A DNA stretch of 32,046 nucleotides from NCBI RefSeq assembly GCF_042767895.1, contig NC_091558.1, positions 14,562,287-14,594,332 of the forward strand, given 5' to 3'. The stretch's first letter is position 1. Each line of letters starts with the position of its first letter. Made by a program: the position numbers and the translations under genes. The notes under the pieces are model-generated. The model ran no database searches. It was not told where the DNA came from and was given only the letters and a program-made list of their open reading frames with translations. This DNA comes from Penaeus vannamei (taxonomy: Eukaryota; Arthropoda; Malacostraca; Decapoda; Penaeidae). Positions 22,990-31,840 of this stretch are shown piece after piece.

Positions 22990-23290
22990 GGCGAGAGAAG
23001 GAGAGAGGGAGAGGAAGACGAGGAGAGAGAAGAGGGGAGGGGAGGAGAAATTGAGGGGAAGGGAGGAGAGAGGGAGAGGAAGACGAGGAGAGAGAAGAGG
23101 GGAGGAGAGGAGAAATTGAGAGGAAGGGAGGAGAGAGGGAGAGGAAGACGAGGAGAGAGAAGAGGGGAGGGGAGGAGAAAGTGAGAGGAAGGGAGATGAG
23201 AGGGAGAGGAAGACGAGGAGAGAGAAGAGGGGAAGAGAGGGAGAGGGAGAGGAAGACGAAGAGAGAGGAGAGGGGAGGAGAGAAGAGGAG
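22990..23290 (+). repeat. 65-bp minisatellite, GAGGAAGACGAGGAGAGAGA marker
   Basis: The marker GAGGAAGACG starts at 23011, 23076, 23141 and 23206, an exact 65-bp period, and once more at 23249 in a shortened unit. Each full unit also carries GAGGAGAAATTGAG or a variant. High identity between copies suggests recent expansion. Confidence 0.97.
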
Positions 23291-23769
23291 AGGTGGGCGA
23301 GGATAATCATGAAAGGAGAGGTGAGGAAAGGTGAGGGGAGGGATACAGCTGAGGAGAGGAGGAAAGAGGAGGAAGATAATGAAGAAAGGAAGAGGCGAGG
23401 AAGGCAGGAGAGGAGAGGATACAGATAAAGAGAGGAGGAGAGAGAAGGAAGGAGAGGGGAGTCTGAGGGTGAAGACGAGGAATGAGGAGAGGGGAGAAGA
23501 AAATATTAGAAGAAATGAGAGGATGAAGGGGAGATGAGATAAGAAGAGAGGAGAGGGGAAAGAGATGGTAAAAAGGGGCAGTGAGTAGGGGAAAAAGGCG
23601 AGAGAAGAAGAGAAAATAGGAACAAGAAAAAAACGGGAGGGGAGAGGAGATGCGATGTGAGGGAGCGAAACGAAGAAAAAGAAACGAGAAAGACACGAAA
23701 CAGACTGAAAGAGTGGCAAAGAAAGAGACTGATATACAGCAGATATACAGAGTAAAAAAAAACGAGATA
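23291..23769. repeat. purine-rich degenerate block
   Basis: GAGGAAAGGTGAGGGGAGGG-like words continue without fixed period. 23640-23769 is more mixed (GAAACGAGAAAGACACGAAAC). No gene is seen. Confidence 0.82.
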
Positions 23770-24120
<351 letters not shown>

Positions 24121-24740
24121 GCGCGAAGCAAGGGGAGGAGGGGCGACGGAAGGAGGGGGGGGGGCGAGGGATAGAGGGAAGGAGGTAGGGAGAGGGCGAG
24201 AGGAGGGGGAGGGAGGGAAGGAGGGATGGAGAGGGCGAGAAAAGGAGGGGTGGAGGGAGGGAGGGAGCGGGGAGAGATAGAGAGAAGGAGGGAGGGAGAG
24301 GGAGAGATAGTGTGGAAAGGGAGGGAGGGAGGAGAGATTGAACGGAAAGGGAGAGAGGGAGGAGATACAGAGGAAAGGGAGGAAAGGAGGAAATAGATAG
24401 GAATGGGAGGAAAGGAGGAGAGATAGAGAGGAAAGGGAGGAAGGGAGGAGAGATAGAGGGGAAAGGGAGGAAGGGAGGAAATAGATAGGAATGGGAGGAA
24501 GGGAGGAGAGATATAGAGGAAAGGGAGGAAGGGAGGAGAGATGGAGAGGAAAGGGAGGAAGGGAGGAGAGATAGAGAGGGAAAGGGAGGAAGAGAGGAGA
24601 GATAGGGGAGGAAAGGGAGAAAGGGAGGAGAGATAGAGAGGAAAGGGAAGAAAAGTGAAACGGGTATAGAGGAAAATGTGAGAAGGGAGAAAGAGGAAAA
24701 AAGGAGGGGGGGGGATGAGGAGGAGGAAGAGGAGGTAAAA
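24121..24740 (+). repeat. polypurine 30-bp minisatellite GAAAGGGAGGAAGGGAGGAG
   Basis: From about 24290 to 24650 the unit GAAAGGGAGGAAGGGAGGAG plus AGATAGAGAG repeats at close to 30 bp, for about a dozen imperfect copies. Because 30 is a multiple of 3, the minus strand has a long frame with a 10-residue Ser/Pro/Phe/Leu repeat. 24121-24290 is related G/A-rich DNA. Confidence 0.94.
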
Positions 24741-24965
24741 AGAGAAAGAGAGCAGACCCGAACTGCCGCCGAGATCAAGAGATTGACACATCGCGGCTGA
24801 ATAAAGGAGAAGACAAAACAAAACAAATAAATAGGTAAACAAAATAAAAAGGATGGGGGGGGGGGAGATAGAGGGAAAAGGGAGCGGAATTTGAACTGCC
24901 GCCGAGATCAAGTGATAGACAGACAAATCGCCGAGATGCGGATGAGTGTAGAAGAAAACAATAGA
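24741..24965 (+). repeat. diverged tandem duplication, 133-bp spacing, sharing GAACTGCCGCCGAGATCAAG
   Basis: The 20-mer GAACTGCCGCCGAGATCAAG is present exactly at 24760-24779 and 24893-24912. Both copies are preceded by a G-run with purine-rich DNA and followed by GACA/ATCGC words and an A-rich tail, so the duplicated unit is about 130 bp and well diverged outside the core. Confidence 0.85.
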
Positions 24966-25260
24966 AAATATATAAACTGATAAACTAAAACACGAAACTG
25001 ATAAACTAAACGGCTATTACACTATACAAGCTATTTCAGGGACTCGAATAAACACCACTTTCAATCCTTATTTGTTAAATGATAACTATACCGAAAAAAA
25101 TCTTTTGCGTTCACTTCAAAACGAATGTAAAGAACCAAAATATCAAATCCGACCCAACGTGAAATTAAGCGGATGAAAAAATAGAAATAAAAATAAAAGC
25201 AACACAACTTTTAAACTATTCAGTGTCAACAAGCCACTCAAAGTCTCGCAACCTTTTCCC
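24966..25260. other. AT-rich complex stretch, no gene seen
   Basis: Balanced AT-rich DNA with a repeated AACTGATAAACTAAA (about 24975 and 24997). No ORF, RNA gene or element is recognised. Confidence 0.5.
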
Positions 25261-25500
25261 TTCAATTTGCAAGACATTCCAACATTCCGCGGGCAGCAAG
25301 AAAACGAACATTCCATTTTTTTTTTCTGAAGCAGTTAAAATCTCGGGGGGGATATAGGCCTACCACTAATAGGCCTATAAAACTCTCATCCCTAACTAAG
25401 TTGAACCTCCTTGGGGCACTTGGGGCACTTGGGGCAGTAGGGCAGCCAACCGCTTCTATCACCTATGCCATAAAGGATAAATATGCTAATGCCTCCCAGC
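25261..25500. promoter_or_regulatory. complex island with three CATTCC sites, nested palindromes and a POU-like site (putative CNE)
   Basis: CATTCC, the TEAD/Scalloped core, lies at 25275-25280, 25283-25288 and 25309-25314. A 10-bp perfect inverted repeat TATAGGCCTA (25353-25362) / TAGGCCTATA (25370-25379) follows, then CTTGGGGCA three times in tandem (25410-25436) and AAATATGCTAATG near 25479-25491. Short frames on both strands cross it without a recognisable domain. Confidence 0.35.
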
Positions 25501-26439
<939 letters not shown>

Positions 26440-26530
26440 CCCGAACGTGTTTGTCATGTCAATTATCTGTCAATTACGTGCTGTTCCCTCATTAATTATG
26501 TAAGACCGGCAAAGTGGCCAAGAGGGAGAG
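26440..26530. promoter_or_regulatory. phased TGTCAATTA direct repeat and TAATTA site (putative CNE)
   Basis: TGTCAATTA occurs at 26457-26465 and 26468-26476 (11-bp period), followed by CATTAATTATG at about 26490. TGTCA is the TALE-class half-site and AATTA a homeodomain core, so each unit reads as a composite. No ORF is present. Confidence 0.4.
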
Positions 26531-26700
26531 GGGGAGGGGAGGGGGGGGTGGAGGACGCCGCTTCATCTGCGGACTGGGATCGGCGCTGCGTTCGGCTCGG
26601 AGGAGAGACACCGCCGGCTGACAGGCAATTTGATGAGAATTTTCGATGCTCGGGATGGGCGGAATTTTGCTCTTTTACTCGGTTTTCGTAACTGTCTCTT
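26531..26700. other. complex GC-rich stretch, no confident gene
   Basis: GGGAGGGGAGGGG then balanced DNA (GACGCCGCTTCATCTGCGG, CTGACAGGCAATTTGATG). The plus frame 26422-26691 crosses it but is not supported by any domain or good start context. Confidence 0.4.
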
Positions 26701-26965
26701 TAGCCTTTTCTTATCTCTCTGTCTGTGTCTGTCTGTCTCTCTCTCTTTTCCTTCCTATTCTCTCTTTCTTTCTTTTTCTTTTTTACCTTTCTTTATGTCT
26801 GTCTCTCTCCAATATATGTATGCATATGTATATAAATATATATACACATACATACAAACACACAGACACACACACACACACATCCACTCCTTTTCCTTCT
26901 CTTTATCCCTTCTCTCCTCCCCTTTCCCTTTCCCTTCCAACCTCCCCTCCTCCCCTACACAACAA
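26701..26965. repeat. CT-rich, TA/CA-rich and C-rich low-complexity patchwork
   Basis: TCTCTGTCTGTGTCTGTCTG (26714-26740), TTTCTTTTTCTTTTTTACC, ATGTATGCATATGTATATAA (26816-26835), degenerate CACA to 26881 and CCTTTCCC-type DNA to 26960. Confidence 0.8.
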
Positions 26966-27155
26966 ACACGGAGATATCAATTCCCCTTTTACCCCGGAGA
27001 CAATCTCGCGGTCCAATGTTATGTTTCGGTCGCTGTGTGAATAACATGTTTTGACTGCCTCCTTCTCGGGCTCCTGTGCGTGGCGTGCCGCAGAATTCAT
27101 GCGATGACACGCCGTGACGCATAAATGTTCATGACACATTGTAACCCTGGTGTGA
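26966..27155. other. complex island, no gene called
   Basis: Balanced DNA with GACGCATAAATGTTCATGACAC (about 27116-27137) and repeated CATG-containing words. It may continue functionally into the next island. Confidence 0.4.
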
Positions 27156-27386
27156 ATGACCGCGTCTTGCATGACTGAAAGATGGGCCTCATTTTGCACA
27201 GCAGGGTACGAGGCCGCCGTGCATATTTTGGATTTAGAAGCGCGTGTGTGCATGGAATTCCTGCATGACGCATATTCAAAAGGGGCGTTTAAACCTCAAG
27301 AGAGTAAATGGTTCAGTAACAAGACCAATATGTATATAAGGGAGGTAACTGTATACATCACAGTAAGAACATATGGAAAATATTAA
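27156..27386 (+). CDS. hypothetical 76-codon ORF, unrecognised
   Basis: An ATG at 27156 opens 76 codons to a TAA at 27384-27386. Unlike most frames in this window, its composition is balanced, with aromatic, charged and hydrophobic residues mixed and three Cys in the first third. I see no signal peptide, membrane span or family motif. The start context has A at -3 only loosely (GTGAATG). There is no promoter, polyadenylation signal or splice signal that clearly belongs to it. The DNA also reads as an AT-rich regulatory-like island with GCATATTC and GCATGA words. A chance ORF of this length is expected several times in 32 kb, so treat it as probably non-coding. Confidence 0.1.
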   Translation: MTASCMTERWASFCTAGYEAAVHILDLEARVCMEFLHDAYSKGAFKPQESKWFSNKTNMYIREVTVYITVRTYGKY

Positions 27387-27840
27387 CACAAGGATATTAC
27401 GTCACATTACATTATTAAAGAATCTTTCATAGATAATGAATTTTAGGTATTTTTCATTTGGTTATATATTCAAATCTGCGACCTAGATTTTATGCGTTGA
27501 GAGATAATGTCTCAAGCTAGTCATCTCACTTTCCAAGTAACATAATGAAAAGAAAACCAAAACACACACACACATATAATACACATATGCACATCAGTAC
27601 AAATGCATGCACCGGGCGATAAACCTAAAATTAGATCAACAAACGTCCCTATTAATTGGTTACAAAAATAGCAATTGAAACATCAAGGCACACACGCACA
27701 CCCGCCATGCCGGTTCTGTTCAGCGGCCATGAACAATCACTCACGAACTGCGAACCGTGAACCGCCAGCATAACTGCCACCAGAACAAGAATGTCGACCA
27801 TCGCATAACGCAGCATTACCGGCCTCCCCTTCGGCTTCCC
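27387..27840. promoter_or_regulatory. AT-rich complex island with CRE-like and homeodomain-like sites (putative CNE)
   Basis: GATATTACGTCACATTAC (CRE-like TTACGTCA, about 27395), CCTAAAATTAGATCAAC (27624), CCCTATTAATTGGTTAC (27647) and GCAATTGAAACATC (27671). A short CA-rich tract lies at 27563-27595. 27700-27830 is balanced with AACTGCGAACCGTGAACCG. No ORF is called. Confidence 0.3.
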
Positions 27841-28480
27841 CTCCGCCCCCTAAACCTCGCTTAAAGACCATTCTCCCCTCATCATCATCCTCTCGGCCTT
27901 CTTCCCTCGCTATTCTTCGTTTCCTGCTCTCTCTCTCTTTCGTCTTTTCTTTCTTTCTTTTCTCTCATTTCACGAATTTCGTCTTTTTTTTTTATCCCTC
28001 CCCTTTCTTCCTGCTTCTACATCTCCCTCCCTTCCCTCCTCCTCTTCTCTGATATTCCTTTCTCCAATACCATTTCCTCCTCCTCCTCTCTCGCTTATGT
28101 CCTTCCCTTTCGTTCATTCCCTCCCCCTCTTCTTCTTTCTTCTTATTCTTCTTCTTCTTCTTCTTCTTCCTTCCTCCCTCCCTTCTCTCCTTCATTCCCT
28201 CCTTCTCATCCCGACCTTTTCTCCTTCTCTTTCCTTCATTCCTTCTCCCTTCTCTCCTTCTCCTCCCGACCTTTTATCCTTCTCTTTCCTCCCTTCGCTC
28301 CTTCTCCTCCCGACCTTTTCTCCTTCTCTTTCCTTCATTCCCTCCTCCCTTCATTCCCTCTTTCTCCTCCCGACTTTCTCTCCTCTTCCCTCCTCCCTCC
28401 TCTCCTTCTCTTTCCTTCATTCCCTCCTCCTCTCCCCTTCCCTCCCCTCCCCCTCCCTTTTTGCCTGCCTCCGCCCCATA
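27841..28480 (+). repeat. polypyrimidine block with CTCCTCCCGACCTTTT minisatellite
   Basis: T/C-rich throughout, with (CTT)n at about 28140-28168. From 28200 to 28440 the marker CCCGACYTT recurs near 28210, 28265, 28309 and 28369, followed by CTCCTTCTCTTTCCTTCATT. The unit is irregular, 44-60 bp. Confidence 0.9.
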
Positions 28481-28715
28481 ATTCCTGCATTAAAGCACAC
28501 CCGTGATGATGCCTTCAGTAATCACAACCACACGCCGCTGCTTTACGGGTTCCCCTTATTCTATTTGTGGTTGGCCTTTATTCCCCTTTTCTCTTCCCCT
28601 CTGCTTCTCCCCTCTCCGTTCCCCTTCCCCTTTCCTCCCTCTCTCTTCTTAATTCGGTAATGCTGATGAATACGCGAGTTTTTTTGCGTGTGCATTTATC
28701 TTTGCGTGTGTGTGT
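28481..28715. other. complex spacer, no gene seen
   Basis: Balanced DNA at 28485-28570 (ATTCCTGCATTAAAGCACACC), C/T-rich DNA to 28650, then a TTTTTTTGCGTGTGCATTTA transition into the GT array. Confidence 0.45.
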
Positions 28716-28716
28716 T

Positions 28717-28808
<92 letters not shown>
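28716..28808 (+). repeat. (GT)n microsatellite
   Basis: A perfect (GT)n tract of about 90 bp. Confidence 0.98.
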
Positions 28809-28810
<2 letters not shown>

Positions 28811-28890
28811 CGTGAGTGTGTGTGTTCGTGAGTGTGTGTGTTCGTGAGTGTGTGTGTTCGTGAGTGTGTGTGTTCGTGAGTGTGTGTGCG
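28809..28890 (+). repeat. 16-bp minisatellite TTCGTGAGTGTGTGTG x5
   Basis: TTCGTGAG starts at 28809, 28825, 28841, 28857 and 28873, an exact 16-bp period. It clearly grew out of the adjoining (GT)n tract. Confidence 0.98.
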
Positions 28891-29853
28891 TGTGTCTGTG
28901 CGTGTATGCGTATGTGCGCGCGCCCCCGCTCTTGAACACAACACCCCTGTACCTCAACATAAAAGAGAAGCCATTGGACCGGTAAGGTGGAACGCATGTA
29001 GTTATTTACAACCTTACACCTGTTTCCCCACCCACAGCTACTCGCGCACGGAGCCACGACCGCCAACTCTTCATTTACCGCTGCAAGTAATAATAGCACA
29101 AGTACTACTAGACCTCAACCCAAGTAGACAATATGGTTCAGCACCAGGCCATCCCTCATCCGAACCCTGCGACACATACGGCAATCCTCCTCTCCGAAAT
29201 ACCTATTTTTCTTTCTTTTTCATATCCTCATCTTCATTAAAAGCCATCTGCCGGCATTCGTTCGCCGCCGACGAATCCTCTCACAAGACACGCCCGCGGG
29301 ATTCTTACGCTGTTTGCATCTCTTCGGGGACAGGATTTTAGGATTTGTAAAACCGGTGATCATTTCACTTGCGGATTAACTCCAGGTTTCATTTCCGTGG
29401 CATTTCCTCCGGCTGGGAATATTCTAAATGCGTATGATTATGATGATAATGTTAATAATTCTGTTTGAGTCCGTTTGCTGGCGTGCGCGCGCGCGGCCTC
29501 GCCTTCGTAGCTCGGCCAATAAAGTGTCTGCTGAAATCTTTTTTAGTCCCCGCTACAAAAGGACGAACTCGCGTCGCATTTACGTGCCTCGCCTTCGTCA
29601 TAAACTATACAGAACTTTATATCCATTAAATCTCTGCCTTCTTCATTTGCCATTAACACCATTATCCCCAACATACATCAGGCTCACCATGCCCCCCCCT
29701 ACCCCTGCAGGCCACGTGATCTGCGACAGAGAAGGATGACAATAGAACACATTACCGAGAGTCCGCGTCCTTTGCCATCCCGACGTTGTGAGTCAAGATA
29801 AGCCTATCTCAAGACCACACTTAAGGTTGGCGTGCCTGTTGCCATCCAAGAGA
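28891..29853. other. longest complex stretch, possible exons but none provable
   Basis: Balanced DNA of almost 1 kb. A plus frame stays open to 29341 but starts in the GT array and has no internal ATG. GCCTCGCCTTCGT occurs at 29496-29508 and 29586-29598 (90 bp apart), flanking GGCCAATAAAGTG. ATGATTATGATGATAATGTTAATAATTC lies at about 29433-29461. CCCCCCTACCCCTGCAG|G at 29694-29711 is a strong acceptor-like site, but the frame it would share with the downstream Cys-rich ORF has a stop at 29737. Confidence 0.35.
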
Positions 29854-30195
29854 ATGTCGACCGTGAGAACCCTGCTGCAGTTGGGCCACGCCGGCTCGCC
29901 GTCACCCCCGAGATACACCACTTGTCAGAAGGTGACATTAGTACACTATAAAGAGCGCTGCGTCGCTATAGAGGGCGTTGTGCTGCCCTGCAAAAGAGCA
30001 CCGCGCTTCTGTTGCAAGTGTTGCACCGCACCGCATTGTCAGAGACGGGAGTGTGTAGCATCAGAGAAGAAGCCGTGCAACTACAAAGCGACTTGCACGC
30101 TGACAAAGAACGCTATGCTACCTGGGCAGGGAGCGAAAAAGCGCTGCACACGATTTGGATTTAATCTCGCTGTCCATCAAAAATTGGCGTACTGA
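29854..30195 (+). CDS. hypothetical Cys-rich basic 113-aa ORF, unrecognised
   Basis: The first ATG of this open frame is at 29854, preceded by AAGAGA (G at -3 is absent, A at -3 present), and it ends with TGA at 30193-30195. The frame is open from 29740 after an upstream stop. It encodes 113 residues with 12 cysteines spaced C-x11-C-x9-C-x6-CC-x-CC-x4-C-x4-C-x7-C-x5-C-x16-C. The CC-x-CC centre is striking, and Lys/Arg are abundant. No hydrophobic signal peptide follows the Met and no known Cys-rich family is matched. The spacing does not fit the WAP or crustin pattern. If real, it could be a terminal exon whose upstream exon supplies a leader. GC-rich DNA with many TGC words can give such a frame by chance, and there is no clear polyadenylation signal just downstream. 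Confidence 0.17.
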   Translation: MSTVRTLLQLGHAGSPSPPRYTTCQKVTLVHYKERCVAIEGVVLPCKRAPRFCCKCCTAPHCQRRECVASEKKPCNYKATCTLTKNAMLPGQGAKKRCTRFGFNLAVHQKLAY

Positions 30196-30455
30196 TACTG
30201 AGACAATACTGCGCCGCTGACATCGGAACACAAAGCCGGTCCCAGGAAACAGATACGTTTAAATCCTGGCAATGGGAGAAAATGGAAACTCGAATCTATA
30301 CAAACAGACGCGCGCTTTGCCTTCTATTATGTATGACAAAAGGAGAATCCTGGATCCGTAAATTTTCTCGGAACATTAATACCCTTTTCCCTCCCGGCGC
30401 TGTTGGTAACCTCCGAGAAACGTGATAACAAACGAAATATCACAAGCGATAAATC
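30196..30455. other. complex stretch downstream of Cys-rich ORF
   Basis: Balanced DNA with no ORF of note. It contains ACGTTTAAATCC, CCGTAAATTTTC and GCGATAAATC words but no AATAAA signal near the ORF end. Confidence 0.45.
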
Positions 30456-30810
30456 TGTCTCTTTCTCTCTCACTCTCCTTCTCCCTTCGTCCTCTCTCCC
30501 AGCCTCTGTCTCTGTCTGTCTATCTGCCCGCTTCTGTCTGTCTGTCCGTCTGTCTGTATCTCTCTATCTCTCTCTCTTTCTTCCTCTTCCTCTCTCTCTC
30601 TCTCTCTCTTCTCGCTCTCTCTCTCTCTTTCTCTCTCTTCCTCTTCCTCTCTCCCTCCCTCCTTCCCTCTCTCCCTCCCTCTCTCTCCCTCCCCAACCCA
30701 CAACTCTCCTCTCCTACACTATCTCCCATTCCATCCCTTTATTCCCTCCTTCCTTCCACCCCATTTTTTCCCTCCCCCTCCCCCCTCCCCTCTCCCCTCT
30801 CCCTCATCGA
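30456..30810 (+). repeat. CT-rich low-complexity block
   Basis: Interrupted (CT)n with GTCTGTCTGTCC (30535-30560) and TTCCTCTTCC units, then CCCTCCCTC-type DNA to 30810. It ends at CGAAG|GTAAGCC, a donor-like string. Confidence 0.9.
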
Positions 30811-31010
30811 AGGTAAGCCAAGAGTCGTAAAGATGTCAACTGGAACTTAATCGCCATTATTACTATTCTCGTTCTCCGGGCGGCGGCGGCGGCGACGACT
30901 GGCGGACCGGGAAGGCGTCGCGTCGTCGGGTGGGCGGGGCTGTCGTGGGGCCCCGTGCTCGCGTCACAGCGCCACGACGACGCAATCAACTTCATATTTA
31001 CGGAGAGGAG
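30811..31010. promoter_or_regulatory. CpG-dense island with GC box and (CGG)n (promoter-like)
   Basis: CGGGCGGCGGCGGCGGCGACG at about 30877-30897 leads into DNA with many CpGs, a GC box GGGCGGGGC (30932-30940) and GGGGCCCC (30947-30954). Upstream is TCGCCATTATTAC (PHO/YY1-like GCCAT). It resembles a CpG-rich TATA-less promoter or 5' exon. No ATG frame confirms this. Confidence 0.33.
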
Positions 31011-31550
31011 GAAAGATGAAAAAAAGAATCGAAGGTAGAAGAGAGGAGTTAGGGGATGGAAGGAAGAAAAACAAGGAGGCTGATAAAAAAGGAAGGAAGG
31101 AAAACAAACTAAATGCGAAGGTAAAAATAAAAGCAAGGAAGGTAAAAAAAGTAAAACGGAAAGGAATAAAAAAAATCGAAGGAAGTAAAAGGAAAAATAA
31201 AACATGAAGGAAATAAAGGAAGAAGGAGCTCGAAAAAATAAAACAAGAAAGCCCCAAAGAAACAATAAAATCAAAAGGATATAAGAGGAAGGAGGAGGGA
31301 GAATAAAACAAGAAAGCTCGAAACAAACAATCAAAAAAATTAAAAGGAAATAAAGAAGAAGGAGGAAGGAGGTCGAAAAATAAAAGAGGAAGGATTAAAA
31401 AGCAGAGAAAGGTTAAGAGAAGGATTTAAAAAAAGAAACCAAGAAAACTAAGAAAGAAAAAAGCAAAGAAAAAGGAAATAAAAAGAAAGAAGACGTGAGG
31501 TTCAAAAACAAAACAGGAATGAATAAAAAAATAAAAAATAAAAGATAGGT
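31011..31550 (+). repeat. A-rich polypurine low-complexity block
   Basis: AAGGAAGGAAAACAAAC, AAAATAAAACAAGAAAGC (about 31236 and 31301) and similar degenerate units. GAAAAAATAAAACAAGAAAGC is shared by two approximately 65-bp segments. There is no gene; the reverse frames are Phe/Leu-rich by composition. Confidence 0.88.
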
Positions 31551-31840
31551 TTCTTCCCCTCCCTCCCTCCCTCCTCCTCCTCCCGCCCCCCATCGCCGCC
31601 ATAGGCCCCTCGAGAACGGAGTTGGGCGCCCGGCGGTCCCATCTCTCTCCTTTAAATGAACTCTGTCCGCTTGCATGCGACGCCCTCCCCTCCCCCCCCC
31701 CCTCTCCCGCCCACTTCCTCCTGACCTGTCACAGGCACTCAGCCATGGCGACACGCGCTGACCTCATGACCCGCTGACCCGTTGCCTCGCTTTTAATGAG
31801 GAGACCGGACAGAGCTGGCGAGTTATTACGTGTTACGATA
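31551..31840. promoter_or_regulatory. complex island with three tandem TGACCY half-sites (putative CNE)
   Basis: C-rich stretches (31555-31590, 31684-31712) alternate with balanced DNA. TGACCT, TGACCC and TGACCC lie at 31759-31764, 31767-31772 and 31775-31780 with exact 2-bp spacers, and another TGACCT lies at about 31722. GCCATGG at 31742-31748 gives only a 10-codon frame. No gene is seen. Confidence 0.4.

Noticed and set aside
28880..29341. Plus frame open for 153 codons
   Set aside because: It starts in the GT repeat with GTG, has no internal ATG and no recognisable domain. An exon is possible but unsupported.
31745..31777. ATG in a good Kozak context (GCCATGG)
   Set aside because: The frame stops after 10 codons, so it is at most a small upstream ORF.
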